Notes under the pieces: generated by a model
Databases searched by the model: none
What the model was told of the DNA's origin: nothing
Seen by the model: the letters and a program-made list of their open reading frames with translations, nothing else
Translations under genes and position numbers: made by a program
Shown here: positions 14,665 to 23,387 of the stretch, one piece after another
Layout: the number at the start of each line of letters is the position of its first letter
Position numbering within the stretch: the first letter of the stretch is position 1
Assembly: GCA_000405345.1 (NCBI GenBank)
Contig: ASPC01000016.1
Span: forward strand, 1 to 28,563
Length of the DNA stretch: 28,563 nt
DNA from: Atribacteria bacterium SCGC AAA255-N14
GTDB taxonomy: Bacteria; Atribacterota; JS1; SB-45; 34-128
Reading direction: 5' to 3'

Positions 14665-14694
14665 TTTAAAATAAACCAAAAAGGAGAAATAGTC

Positions 14695-16353
14695 ATGAGT
14701 AATAAATTTAAAGTTATTGGTCTCATTGTAACCGTATTTTTATTGTTTGCTTTTTTATTTAATTTTGCCTATGGCAATCCTTTATTAGAGGTAATTCCAG
14801 AAAATATTATTGGGGTTTTGGAGTTAAAAGATGCAGAATTAATTGAAAGTCTGTCTGAATTAGATTTAGCAGGTTTTTCACTTAAAGGGAAAGAAGGCAG
14901 CGAATTACAGAATTACAGAATGACCAGAGAAGAGATAAAAGAAGAATTGGGATTTGATGTCTTGGACCCGTTATTTTTAGAGAACATCTTTTCCGGTGGC
15001 GCAATTCTCTCTTGTTTGGGTGTTTCTGTAGGAGGAGCCCCTGAAGTATTACTTGCTCTATCTCCTTCTGATAGTCGTGCTTTTACTAAATTTGTGGGAG
15101 CTATTGAGGCAAAAAATGATTTAGAAGAAGAGATATCGACCTATAAAGGTATTGACATAGTAAGTATCATGCTCCCTGAAGATGCAGACTTAGAACCCAT
15201 AAGGTCTATTTCTTACGCCTTTTTAGGGGATACCTTGGTGATTGGAGGGAATTTGTCACCGGTTAAAAAAGCTATAGAAGTATTTCAGGGAGAGCGTAAT
15301 TCCCTTCTTGAAAATTCAGAATACATAGAACAGAAAATAAAAACCGAAGAGAAAGTAGAGCCTTCAAGTTTCTTTTTCTGTTTATTTGGTCAAGAGCTCT
15401 ACTACCTGTTAGACGAATTAGTCGAAGTGGTTGAAGAAGAAGAGTTAGCTAAAAATTTACGGGATTCCCGGGATTCTTTAGAGGGTATGGGTACTGTAAG
15501 TGGCGTGGGAGGCTACCAGGAAAAGCAGTTTAAAATCTATACGATTGCTCAAATAACGGAAAAATATATAGATATATTTAAAGAAGTAGATATAACTAAT
15601 TTACAATCACTCTCTATGTTTCCCAAAAATACATTCTTCTATCTTGGCGGTGTATTACCTTTTACCTGGGAAGAGATAAAGGAAGGTTATATCAGTGAGG
15701 ATCTTCAACTTAATTTAGAAAAAAATATCAAACAAGTTCAGGAAAAAAGTGGGATTGACATCGAAAAAACTATTTATTCCTGGCCGGCAAAAGAATTTAG
15801 TTTAGGGCTTTTTGATACTTCCGCAATGTTCCCCAAAGCGGGGTTAGTAGCCGGATATTCTTCAGAAGAAAAACTTATTCAGAACCTTTATCCCGTATTA
15901 GAAAACTTTGCTCCTATGATGGGTGGGACATTAATAGACAATCAATATGAGGGAATAAATTACAAAAGTCTGCCCAACCCAATGTTCCCCCTGGGATATG
16001 GAATTGTAGGGGATAGATTTGTTTTGTCCAGCGGTATAGCGAACATTATAGATGCTCAAAAAGGAGATATGGCCACTTTAGATAAGCTGGAAGCGATAAA
16101 ATATATGCTTTCTTTCCCCAAGGTTTTTTCTCTATTGTATATAGATATGAACTCTGTTAGTGAAATTGCAGGGAGGTTTATGCAAATGGCAGTACCAGAG
16201 ATACCGGAAGGAACAGAAGAGACTGAAGGAGCAAAGAGAAAAGAATCTTTAGATGCTGTATTGGAAGGTTTAAATAGCCTTGAAAATATTTTATTCTGGG
16301 CAGGAATTGAAGAAGATTATTCTTATTCCTGGTTAGAGATTAATTATAAATAA
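14695..16353 (+). CDS. DUF3352-like exported protein
   Basis: This 552-residue protein starts with a signal peptide (about 6-27, ending FAYGNP) and continues as a long alternating alpha/beta protein with features of the DUF3352 family: the early VIPENIIGVLELKD segment (about 33-46), the SYAFLGDTLVIGGN-type strand pairs (about 173-190) and a later repeat of this layout (YGIVGDRFVLSSG, about 435-450). No catalytic motif is visible. It is the first gene of an operon with a GntR repressor and a two-component ABC transporter, behind a strong promoter with an operator dyad. The N-terminal signal places it outside the membrane, so it may be a partner or cargo of that transporter. The function is unknown. 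AAAAGGAG is 8 bases from the ATG. Confidence 0.65.
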   Translation: MSNKFKVIGLIVTVFLLFAFLFNFAYGNPLLEVIPENIIGVLELKDAELIESLSELDLAGFSLKGKEGSELQNYRMTREEIKEELGFDVLDPLFLENIFSGGAILSCLGVSVGGAPEVLLALSPSDSRAFTKFVGAIEAKNDLEEEISTYKGIDIVSIMLPEDADLEPIRSISYAFLGDTLVIGGNLSPVKKAIEVFQGERNSLLENSEYIEQKIKTEEKVEPSSFFFCLFGQELYYLLDELVEVVEEEELAKNLRDSRDSLEGMGTVSGVGGYQEKQFKIYTIAQITEKYIDIFKEVDITNLQSLSMFPKNTFFYLGGVLPFTWEEIKEGYISEDLQLNLEKNIKQVQEKSGIDIEKTIYSWPAKEFSLGLFDTSAMFPKAGLVAGYSSEEKLIQNLYPVLENFAPMMGGTLIDNQYEGINYKSLPNPMFPLGYGIVGDRFVLSSGIANIIDAQKGDMATLDKLEAIKYMLSFPKVFSLLYIDMNSVSEIAGRFMQMAVPEIPEGTEETEGAKRKESLDAVLEGLNSLENILFWAGIEEDYSYSWLEINYK

Positions 16354-16404
16354 AAAATATATTTGAATTAATTGCTCGAGTATATTATTAAAAGGAAAAA
16401 TTTA

Positions 16405-16758
16405 ATGATGGAGTTTAACAACAGTATTCCAATCTATCTACAAATAATCGATAGTATTAAGCAGGACATTGTTGTGGGTAAATTAAAATCGGGACAAAAA
16501 ATGCCTTCGGTAAGGGAATTGGCAGGAATATTAAAAGTCAACCCAAATACTATACAAAGAGTGTATCAAGAGTTAGATAGAGAAAAAATTACCTTTACCA
16601 AAAGAGGCATGGGAACTTACGTGACTGAAGAAGAAAAAACTATAAGTTTGCTAAAGGAAGAAATCTCCAAAAAAATAATTCTTGATTTTGTAGAAGGTAT
16701 GAATAAATTAGGTTTTTCCAATAAGGAAATGATTAATACTCTCAAGGAGTACTTATAA
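16405..16758 (+). CDS. GntR-family transcriptional regulator, YtrA subfamily
   Basis: The protein (about 117 residues) begins MMEFNNSIPIYLQIIDSIKQ and has a GntR winged-helix domain with the typical SGQKMPSVRELAGILKVNP recognition region and TIQRVYQELDREKITFTKRGMGTYV wing. The short C-terminal tail of about 40 residues, with no large effector domain, is the hallmark of the YtrA subfamily, which usually regulates a neighbouring ABC transporter. I chose the ATG at 16405 (AAAGGA 8 bases upstream) over a TTG at 16372 that lacks a ribosome binding site. It is followed 14 bases later by the ABC ATPase gene. It probably binds the dyad at 14597-14618. Confidence 0.92.
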   Translation: MMEFNNSIPIYLQIIDSIKQDIVVGKLKSGQKMPSVRELAGILKVNPNTIQRVYQELDREKITFTKRGMGTYVTEEEKTISLLKEEISKKIILDFVEGMNKLGFSNKEMINTLKEYL

Positions 16759-16772
16759 AAGGAGGAGAAAAT

Positions 16773-17465
16773 ATGGAACAGATACTAAAAGCCACTCAAC
16801 TTAGCAAATATTTTTATCAAAAAAAAGCTCTCGATAAAGTTGATATAAATATAGAAAAAGGGAAAATTTATGGAATATTAGGACCAAATGGTGGTGGAAA
16901 AAGTACTTTTTTAAAGATTGCAGCAGGGTTACTTAAGCCAAGCCAGGGAGAAATAACCATAGATAATGAAAAGCCCGGAACATATACAAAATCTATTGTC
17001 TCTTATCTGCCGGAAATCAACTACCTTTACAAATGGATGAAGATAAAGGATGCTGTGAATTTTTTTAAGGATCTATACGCTGATTTTAATGCCGAAAAAG
17101 CCAGAGAAAGTTTAAAATTTATGGAATTGGGAGAAGAGGAAAAAGTGACCACTCTTTCCAAGGGGATGATGGGAAGGTTAAAATTAACCCTGGCCTTATC
17201 CAGAAAATCTAAAGTATATTTGCTGGATGAACCTCTAAATGGTATAGACCCAATTTCTCGGGAAAAGATAATCACCTCTATTCTCGATTCTTATAGTGAA
17301 AAAGCGTCAATACTTATCTGCTCACATCTAATTTACTATATTGAAAAATTATTGGATTATGTATTTTTCTTATCCGAAGGTAGAATAATTTTATCCGGAA
17401 ACGCAGAAGATTTGAGAAATAAAAGAGGGATGTCCATTGATAAATTGTTTCAGGAGGTTTTTTAA
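16773..17465 (+). CDS. ABC transporter ATP-binding protein
   Basis: This 230-residue ATPase has Walker A GPNGGGKST (37-45), a signature motif read as LSKGMMGRL (128-136; a variant of LSGGQ), Walker B VYLLDEP (148-154) and the switch histidine in CSHLI (H185). The signature variation is common in this subfamily (YtrB/EcsA-like antibiotic or lipid ABC ATPases regulated by YtrA). The ribosome binding site AAAAGGAGGAG lies 6 bases from the ATG, and the gene sits between the GntR gene and its permease, 2 bases from the latter. Export of a small molecule or envelope-stress response is a plausible role. Confidence 0.95.
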   Translation: MEQILKATQLSKYFYQKKALDKVDINIEKGKIYGILGPNGGGKSTFLKIAAGLLKPSQGEITIDNEKPGTYTKSIVSYLPEINYLYKWMKIKDAVNFFKDLYADFNAEKARESLKFMELGEEEKVTTLSKGMMGRLKLTLALSRKSKVYLLDEPLNGIDPISREKIITSILDSYSEKASILICSHLIYYIEKLLDYVFFLSEGRIILSGNAEDLRNKRGMSIDKLFQEVF

Positions 17466-17467
17466 TC

Positions 17468-18211
17468 ATGATGACTTTACTTAAATATGAAATCTATCGC
17501 CGCTGGATATGGTTAGTGCTGAGATATGCGGCTTTGATTATAATAGGAGCTATACTTTTGAACCGGGTTTCTTCTCCTGCCTATCGATATGAATTTATAG
17601 GAGAATCTATAGGAAAATTTGCCTTGAGCAGTTTGATTATCTTCATAATTATTATTGTTGAAGGAATTAATATGCTGAAAGAAGACCTGTTTGAAGAATG
17701 TGGGTACCTAACTTTTACCATACCTAAAAAAGGAAGAACTATCCTGGCTTCTAAATTAGTATTACTATTATTGCAATTAACTCTCTGGGCAATTATTACC
17801 ATTGGATTTGGGTCAATATTCTTTTCGAAATTACCTTATCAGGAAATTGTCCAAATAGAGAATCAAATCAATTTTTACTTTTTCCCGACCGTTTTATTTA
17901 TGTTAACTGCATTTTTTAATTTTGTTTTAATGATACACTTTAGCCTTACTTTGACTAAAACTCTATTGGTAAATAAAAAGTATTCGGGTTTATTATCAAC
18001 AGGTATCTTTTTCTTTCTGCTTTATTTCATTGAAAAGGTATATTATGGTCCATTTTTGAATCAAATACAATATTTTTCATTAGAAATTGGAAGTAGAGCA
18101 AATACTACTTTACTCTCCGGGGGTTATACTGCTGTATTTTTGAATATAATTCTTACAATTATATTCTTTACGGCAACTGCCTACTTGCTGGAAAACAAGA
18201 TAAACATTTAA
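17468..18211 (+). CDS. ABC-2-type transporter permease
   Basis: This 247-residue polytopic protein has about six hydrophobic segments: about 17-32, 47-67, 97-120, 136-158, 170-187 and 218-240. The start has two consecutive ATGs; AGGAGG (17453-17458) precedes them by 10 and 13 bases. The upstream ATPase gene ends two bases earlier, so the genes are coupled. It forms the membrane part of the transporter, and only one permease gene is present, so it likely works as a homodimer. No family-specific motif beyond topology is visible. Confidence 0.85.
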   Translation: MMTLLKYEIYRRWIWLVLRYAALIIIGAILLNRVSSPAYRYEFIGESIGKFALSSLIIFIIIIVEGINMLKEDLFEECGYLTFTIPKKGRTILASKLVLLLLQLTLWAIITIGFGSIFFSKLPYQEIVQIENQINFYFFPTVLFMLTAFFNFVLMIHFSLTLTKTLLVNKKYSGLLSTGIFFFLLYFIEKVYYGPFLNQIQYFSLEIGSRANTTLLSGGYTAVFLNIILTIIFFTATAYLLENKINI

Positions 18212-18226
18212 AAAAATTAGTATGGA

Positions 18227-18247
18227 GGATGTAGTGATATCACATCC
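18227..18247. terminator. Bidirectional terminator between convergent operons
   Basis: GGATGT (18227-18232) pairs with ACATCC (18242-18247) around an inner GTGATATCAC palindrome. On the minus strand the stem is followed by a T-rich stretch (TAATTTTTTT) and on the + strand by CCCCCTATTTCTTTTTC. It separates the + strand ABC operon from the minus-strand YbjQ gene. Confidence 0.65.
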
Positions 18248-18249
18248 CC

Positions 18250-18573
18250 CTATTTCTTTTTCTTTAGTTTAAGCGCTGTGCCGTATACAAACATCTCTGC
18301 TGCCGCTTGCATAATAGATGAAGTAGTAAAACGAATACATGCTATCCCATCTGCGCCCATCATTTTTGCTGCAAAAATCATCCGGTCGATAGACTGCTCA
18401 CGGGATTCTGCCAATAATTTGGTATATTCTTCGATCTCTCCCCCTACTATATTACGGAAACTGGCTAATATATCTTTCCCGACATGTCGTGCCCGAACAC
18501 TATTGCCTCGCACGATTCCTAAAGTTTCCACAATCTCATAATTGGAAAAATTATCCTGAGTAGTTAATAACAT
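18250..18573 (-). CDS. YbjQ family protein (UPF0145)
   Basis: This 107-residue protein matches the YbjQ/UPF0145 family: MLLTTQDNFSNYEIVETLGIVRGN at the N-terminus, the ARHVGKDILASFRNIVGGEIEEY block (about 28-50), and MGADGIACIRFTTSS (about 72-86). Members form ring-like pentamers and were annotated as heavy-metal binding, but their role is unknown. AAGGAGG lies 7 bases before the ATG. It is 12 bases downstream of a small membrane protein gene and likely co-transcribed with it. Confidence 0.93.
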   Translation of the reverse strand: MLLTTQDNFSNYEIVETLGIVRGNSVRARHVGKDILASFRNIVGGEIEEYTKLLAESREQSIDRMIFAAKMMGADGIACIRFTTSSIMQAAAEMFVYGTALKLKKKK

Positions 18574-18585
18574 TTTATTACCTCC

Positions 18586-18789
18586 TTATTTCTTGACATC
18601 TCTTGAATATTTATCATCTTCTTTGCTCGCCAATCTATCGGTTAAAGCTTTAATAAATAAGAGACCCAAACCAACTATAGTTACCAGGCCGATTATACCC
18701 AACCAAAGGTTTTCAAACATACCGACTATCCAGGCGATAACCCAGGCTATAGTAACTATAATCAAAATAATGTACGCCGTCTTTTCCAT
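18586..18789 (-). CDS. Small two-helix membrane protein
   Basis: This 67-residue protein has two hydrophobic helices (about 5-23 and 28-46, with a short NLWLG turn between them) and a charged tail (DRLASKEDDKYSRDVKK). AAAGGAG lies 10 bases upstream of the ATG. It lies directly upstream of YbjQ on the same strand, so the two may be a functional pair, perhaps with YbjQ docking at the membrane. No homologue family is recognised. Confidence 0.7.
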   Translation of the reverse strand: MEKTAYIILIIVTIAWVIAWIVGMFENLWLGIIGLVTIVGLGLLFIKALTDRLASKEDDKYSRDVKK

Positions 18790-18928
18790 TTTCCTTTAAC
18801 TCCTTTCTATCTTTATCTTGCGATAGCTACAATTTTATTATTCGCATTTTTACTTCAATATCAAAGGTGTCGTCGTTAAAATATTTTATCTTTGCTCTAC
18901 AAATTTTTTAATATTTACCTATCGCCTA

Positions 18929-19378
18929 TCAATTATAAGATAAACGAATTTTTTCATCCGCCAATGTCGGTTGAATAATTTCTTCCCATTTTGGTGAATC
19001 CCATGTCCCCAACATCTTATGCATATCATAATATTTCTGAGGAATCGGATGTGTCCCAAGCACTACTTTTATTCCGTATCTTGCCTTGATAAAGTCACAA
19101 AAATAGGTTATACGGGGACAGGGAGGATATCCGACAACTAACCCGGTAGCCAGGTGAATCACTTGAGCTCCGTTTTTAATCATTTCCTCGGGAGCATATT
19201 CAATGTTTCCACCAGGGCAGCCGTCACAAGTAGTATATCCAACTAATTCCAGTTCATCATCCTTGCTATAAATACTAAATGCACCTTCCCTATTACGGAG
19301 AGCTCTAAGGCATTTACCTCCGGCACAGGTATGGTAACGGTCACAGATAATAATCCCAATTTTAATTTTATCTTTCAC
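18929..19378 (-). CDS. CGGC domain protein (cysteine-rich, metal- or Fe-S-binding)
   Basis: This 149-residue protein resembles the CGGC domain family: an early CDRYHTCAGGKCLRAL block (C12, C18, C23), a central TTCDGCPGGN (about C51, C54) and a later GYPPCPRITYFC (about C87, C94). Such small cysteine-rich proteins are typical of anaerobic bacteria and archaea and are thought to bind a metal or a cluster; no reaction is established. The start is GTG with AGGAGG 8 bases before it. It sits between pyruvate kinase and the YbjQ pair on the same strand. Confidence 0.85.
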   Translation of the reverse strand: MKDKIKIGIIICDRYHTCAGGKCLRALRNREGAFSIYSKDDELELVGYTTCDGCPGGNIEYAPEEMIKNGAQVIHLATGLVVGYPPCPRITYFCDFIKARYGIKVVLGTHPIPQKYYDMHKMLGTWDSPKWEEIIQPTLADEKIRLSYN

Positions 19379-19505
19379 TACTATTTCCTCCTATTAGATT
19401 AAATTTTTTAAATTACCGCCACCCAGAGCAGCGGTTTTAAAGAAAACAATTATTTCTGCCTGTCCTACAGTTTTGATTGATACAGAGAACCTTCCCCGGT
19501 ATCAA

Positions 19506-20930
19506 TTATAATGTTTCTACTTTTAGTAAATTAGTGGTGCCAGGGACTTTAAAAGGAATTCCCGCAGTAATTACAATCTTATCTCCTGGGTTGGCTAACC
19601 CGGTTTTTAAAGCAATCTTCTTTGATTTTTCAATCATATCATCGGTATTTTCCAATTCATCAGATTTAAAAGGATAAACTCCCCAACTAAGAGCAAGTTT
19701 TCTAACTGTGGAATCGTGGGTACTGGCTGCGATAATAGGAACAGAGGGACGATATCGGGATACCATACGAGCCGTACTCCCGGAAAGAGTAAAGGAGACG
19801 ATGGCCTTTGCTTTTAAATCCATGGCTACCTGACAGGTGGCATGACTTATCGCATCCGGATTGGTGGGTTTAACCGAAAGCGACCTCTCGCTCAATATTT
19901 TTTTATAATTTATAGCCTTTTCAACTCTTAGGGCTATCCTATTCATTGTTTCCACTGCCTCTACGGGATAATTGCCTATTGCAGTCTCCTCAGACAACAT
20001 AATAGCATCAGTCCCATCCAGAATGGCATTGGCTACATCGGTAACCTCTGCACGTGTAGGGCGGGGACTGCTCACCATCGACATTAACATCTGGGTTGCG
20101 GTAATTACCGGCTTCCCCACAAAATTACATCTTTTTATAATATCCTTCTGAACCAAAGGCATATTTTCCAAAGGTATTTCTACTCCCAGATCACCCCGGG
20201 CTACCATTATCCCATCAGAAACTTCAATTATTTCTTTCAGATTATCTACCGCCTCTTTCTTTTCAATCTTGGCAATCAAGGAGATATCTTCTGCCCCATT
20301 TTCCTTTAATATTTTTCTTGCCCTTAAGACATCCTCAGCGTTTCTGGTAAAAGAAAGACCGATAAAATCAACTTTATTTTCTATTCCAAAAAGAATATCC
20401 TGATAATCTTTTTCAGTTAAAGATGGGATATCCATAGATATGTTTGGAATGTTCACCCCCTTATGAGAGCTCAATTTCCCACCCCTCACTACTAGGCAGA
20501 TAATGTCTGTAGAAGTAACCTCTTTCACTTTAAGCTCTAAAGTTCCATCAGCTAAAAAGATACAGTCACCTTTCTTCACCTTCTGAGGCAAAGAAGGAAA
20601 GGTAACAGACACTCCCTGTTCGTCCCCGGGAACCTCGCGGTTAGTAAGAATAAAAGATGAACCTTCTTTTAAAAGAATGGGCTCTTTTTCAATTTTTCCG
20701 ATTCTTATCTTTGGCCCTCCCAAATCTTGAAGGATGGCCACAGATTCATTTGTCTTCAAAGAAGCCCGGCGGATATTTTCGATAACCTGATGGTGTTCTT
20801 CATGGCTTCCGTGAGAAAAATTCAAACGGGCAACATCCATACCCTCCTGAATCAGTTTCTCTATTTTTTCATAAGAATTACTCGCTGGCCCAATAGTACA
20901 TACTATCTTAGTTTTTATCATTATACTCAT
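19506..20930 (-). CDS. pyk: Pyruvate kinase
   Basis: This 474-residue enzyme converts phosphoenolpyruvate and ADP to pyruvate and ATP in the last step of glycolysis. Motifs: TKIVCTIGPAS at the N-terminus, MDVARLNFSHG (31-41), GPKIRIG, the substrate-binding IAKIEKKEAV, MVARGDLGVEIP with the metal-binding acids, and ITATQMLMSM...PTRAEVTDVANAILDGTD. Length is that of the short form without the extra C-terminal PEP-utiliser domain seen in some Bacillota. AAAGGAG lies 8 bases before the ATG at 20930. It is followed by the CGGC gene on the same strand. The organism therefore runs a glycolytic route, at least in part. Confidence 0.97.
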   Translation of the reverse strand: MSIMIKTKIVCTIGPASNSYEKIEKLIQEGMDVARLNFSHGSHEEHHQVIENIRRASLKTNESVAILQDLGGPKIRIGKIEKEPILLKEGSSFILTNREVPGDEQGVSVTFPSLPQKVKKGDCIFLADGTLELKVKEVTSTDIICLVVRGGKLSSHKGVNIPNISMDIPSLTEKDYQDILFGIENKVDFIGLSFTRNAEDVLRARKILKENGAEDISLIAKIEKKEAVDNLKEIIEVSDGIMVARGDLGVEIPLENMPLVQKDIIKRCNFVGKPVITATQMLMSMVSSPRPTRAEVTDVANAILDGTDAIMLSEETAIGNYPVEAVETMNRIALRVEKAINYKKILSERSLSVKPTNPDAISHATCQVAMDLKAKAIVSFTLSGSTARMVSRYRPSVPIIAASTHDSTVRKLALSWGVYPFKSDELENTDDMIEKSKKIALKTGLANPGDKIVITAGIPFKVPGTTNLLKVETL

Positions 20931-21133
20931 TGTATCCTCTCCTTTAATTTAATCGGCTACTTTATTTTCATCAACCATATTTTATTTCATTTTTTGCTAT
21001 TCTGCAAACTTATCTTTTACTTCTTTAAATTCTATTCCTTTATCAATTACAAAACCTCTAACTAAAGCTGATTTATCTTCTATGTGAAAAAGGGAGGCAC
21101 AAAATGAAGCTAACTAAAGGGGGTCAATTAAAG
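20931..21133. other. Intergenic region upstream of pyk
   Basis: AT-rich with no recognised gene. It should contain the pyk promoter on the minus strand. A short + strand frame (ATG at 21104 after GGGAGG, 24 codons) runs into the mobile element and could be a gene start cut off by it. A direct repeat, TAAAGGGGGTCAA, occurs at 21114-21126 and 21129-21141. Confidence 0.4.
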
Positions 21134-21450
21134 GGGGTCAAATCTTTATTATTGACAAACTATCTTCGATCCTTCTAACTAAATTCTGTACACTATTATC
21201 ATTACGCATTTTTGCTCTTAGCCTTTTTCTCCCTACACTTACAGTGCTGTAATCTAATCCTATAAGTCCTCCGATTTCGCGACCCTTTAGACCAGCATAA
21301 AGGTTTGCCAGGGGTGTTTCTATTTTTTTCTTTCATTCCCTCGAGAGGTAATATGATATAATGCATTTTTATATTTAATTCTTAATTCTCGTGCCATAAA
21401 TCCTTGTTATATAAAATGGGGTCAGTTGTCAATAATAAAGATTTGACCCC
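21134..21450. mobile_element. Miniature derivative of a REP-associated (Y1/RAYT) transposase element
   Basis: The 317-bp element is bounded by perfect 25-base inverted repeats (21134-21158 and 21426-21450; each begins GGGGTCAAATC and ends TTGACAA, read inwards). Inside is a transposase gene with its middle removed (see 21138-21397). The left repeat contains the gene's stop codon and the right repeat lies upstream of its start. The right end also forms a 10-bp hairpin, AATGGGGTCA with TGACCCCATT (21415-21453). Direct GGGGGTCAA repeats precede the left end. This is a MITE-like, non-autonomous form that would need a full-length relative to move. Confidence 0.8.
21138..21397 (-). pseudogene. Internally deleted REP-associated tyrosine (Y1/RAYT) transposase
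   Basis: Minus-strand translation from the ATG at 21397 gives MARELRIKYKNALYHITSRG then NERKK, the N-terminus of RAYT-type transposases, including the first metal-binding region. The frame then stops at TAG. Two bases out of frame, the sequence continues as ETPLANLYAGLKGREIGGLI then GLDYSTVSVGRKRLRAKMRN and the tail up to a stop at 21138-21140. This is the C-terminal DnaA-like HTH of the same family. The roughly 150-250 residues between, including the catalytic tyrosine, are missing. The product is non-functional; the DNA ends remain intact and identical. Confidence 0.85.
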
Positions 21451-21497
21451 ATTAGTTCATTAGTTTTTGCTCTATAGTCCTTATCTCTTTTAATATT

Positions 21498-22388
21498 CTA
21501 CTTTTTCAATCTTGGGTCTAAAACATCTCTCAAGCCATCTCCTAACATATTTATCCCTAAAACGCAGATAGATATAGTCAAGCCCGGGAAAAAACTTATC
21601 CAGGGAGCTCTACGGAGGAAAACTTTTCCCCCGCTAAGAATATTTCCCCAGCTGGGAATTTCCGGCGGTATACCTACACCCAAAAAACTAAGACTTGCTT
21701 CAGATAGTATAGAATAGGCAAAAATCATAGTACCCTGAATAATAATAGGGGCTACACAATTAGGAAAAACATGTAAAACGGCAATCCTTAAATTACCAGC
21801 TCCTAATGCACGGGCTGCTTCCACATACTCCAGTTCCATCTGCACCAAAACCGCACTTCTTACCACCCGGGCCATACGAGGGGTATACACTATAATAAGA
21901 GCTATAATAACATTACTCAGCTTAGAACCTAAGACTGCCATCATGGTAACCATTAAGATAATAGAGGGAAAAGCCATAAAGGCATCTAAAATACGCATTA
22001 ATATTTCATCGACCTTACGAGAAAAACCAGCCAATAGACCAAGAATCGAACCAAATAAAGTAGTGAAAAAAAGAACGCTTATTCCTACTACTAAAGATAT
22101 TCGTGAGCCAAAAACAACTCTACTGAAAAGATCCCTGCCAAAACGGTCTGTTCCAAATATATGTTCCTTATCTGGGTTTTGCAATCTAATACCGGGATCC
22201 ATATCTCCCGGATCATAAGGCGCTATTACGGAAGCAATAATGGCGATAATAACTAACACACAAATAACAATTACTCCAAACAAAACCGCTCCATTTCGGT
22301 AGAAAATTTTATATCGTAAAAAAAATTTTTCTTCACCTTCTTTATGTATAGCCTTTGCATCATTTTCTAATGAAATTAAATCTACCAT
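21498..22388 (-). CDS. dppC: Peptide ABC transporter permease (DppC/OppC type)
   Basis: This 296-residue membrane protein has the N-terminal helix and extended leader typical of DppC/OppC, an [14 protein letters not shown] segment (about 78-91), and the cytoplasmic EAA loop [20 protein letters not shown] (about 185-204) that couples to the ATPase. About six helices are present. It forms the transmembrane channel with the DppB-type protein encoded 14 bases upstream. The ribosome binding site AAGAGGTG is about 9 bases from the ATG. No DppD/DppF ATPase gene follows; the next sequence is a mobile-element remnant and then pyk. Confidence 0.93.
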   Translation of the reverse strand: MVDLISLENDAKAIHKEGEEKFFLRYKIFYRNGAVLFGVIVICVLVIIAIIASVIAPYDPGDMDPGIRLQNPDKEHIFGTDRFGRDLFSRVVFGSRISLVVGISVLFFTTLFGSILGLLAGFSRKVDEILMRILDAFMAFPSIILMVTMMAVLGSKLSNVIIALIIVYTPRMARVVRSAVLVQMELEYVEAARALGAGNLRIAVLHVFPNCVAPIIIQGTMIFAYSILSEASLSFLGVGIPPEIPSWGNILSGGKVFLRRAPWISFFPGLTISICVLGINMLGDGLRDVLDPRLKK

Positions 22389-22402
22389 TTATTTAGCACC
22401 TC

Positions 22403-23347
22403 TTAATACTCAATTCGGGGATCAATTATTACATATAAAACATCGGTCACTAAATTGATAATAACCCACATAACTGCAATATATAGAACTATACCCTCAA
22501 TCACCGGATAATCTCTGGTAAAAACAGATTTTATTAATAGGCGGCCGACTCCGGGAATATTAAAAATTTGCTCGGTGACTACTGCTCCGCCCATCAAATT
22601 AGCAAAAGAGAGCCCGATAATGGTGACAACCGGAATCAAAACATTCTTTAAAGCGTGTTTATAATTTACCATTAACTCTGATAAACCTTTAGACCTCGCT
22701 GTTCTGACATAATCACTCCTTAAAACTTCTAACATATTAGACCTGGTCATTCTGGCAATCAGAGAGGTTTGTCCAAAAGCCAAGGTAATAGCGGGTAGAA
22801 TGAAATATCTCAAACTTGCACCTAATCCCTCACTTAAAGGTTTAAACCCAGCCGGGGGCAATAGGGAAAATCTAATGGAGAAAAATAAGACCAGCATTAA
22901 CCCCAACCAAAAATTGGGAATAGAGACTCCAACTGAAGTTATCACCATTATTACTCTATCTAAAAGATGGTTATGGTTAATAGCGGCAATTACTCCGGTT
23001 ATTATTCCAAAAAGAATGGCCAAAATAACTCCAAAAATAGTTAAAGTTAGGGTTACTTTAAAGTGTTCGAAAACTACTTTGGTAACTTTCTGCCCCTGAA
23101 AAAAAAGAGACATACCAAAATCCCCTTTCACCACATTAGAAATCCATTCTGCAAATTGAATAGGAACTGGTTTATCTAAACCCATTGTCTTGGAAAAAGC
23201 ATCAATTTCTTCCTGAGTTGCCTCAGGACCTAACATCATGGCGGCCGGATTACCAGGAATCAAATGTATGATAAAAAAAACAAAAATTCCCACAATAAAC
23301 ATAATGGGGATTAAAGCAAAAATTCTTTTTAATATATAATTAGTCAA
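22403..23347 (-). CDS. dppB: Peptide ABC transporter permease (DppB/OppB type)
   Basis: This 314-residue protein has the DppB/OppB pattern: an N-terminal helix (about 9-31) then IPGNPAAMMLGPEAT (about 30-44), the LTLTIFGVILAILFG helix region, the IPNFWLGL segment and the EAA-like loop YVRTARSKGLSELMVNYKHA (about 219-238), with GAVVTEQIFNIPGVGRL near the C-terminus. The start is TTG with GAGGAA 7 bases upstream. It follows the binding-protein gene after a 17-bp stem-loop (23388-23432), which probably lowers permease expression relative to the binding protein. Confidence 0.93.
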   Translation of the reverse strand: MTNYILKRIFALIPIMFIVGIFVFFIIHLIPGNPAAMMLGPEATQEEIDAFSKTMGLDKPVPIQFAEWISNVVKGDFGMSLFFQGQKVTKVVFEHFKVTLTLTIFGVILAILFGIITGVIAAINHNHLLDRVIMVITSVGVSIPNFWLGLMLVLFFSIRFSLLPPAGFKPLSEGLGASLRYFILPAITLAFGQTSLIARMTRSNMLEVLRSDYVRTARSKGLSELMVNYKHALKNVLIPVVTIIGLSFANLMGGAVVTEQIFNIPGVGRLLIKSVFTRDYPVIEGIVLYIAVMWVIINLVTDVLYVIIDPRIEY

Positions 23348-23387
23348 TTGTATTCCTCGTTTCTAAAAACCTTTCAACTTTAATTCA

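Noticed and set aside
18278..18799. + strand frames over ybjQ and the small membrane protein
   Set aside because: They are antisense to genes with good ribosome binding sites and recognised family content.
20727..21065. + strand 112-residue frame across the pyk start
   Set aside because: It covers antisense pyk sequence and AT-rich intergenic DNA; the hydrophobic composition comes from the AT-richness.
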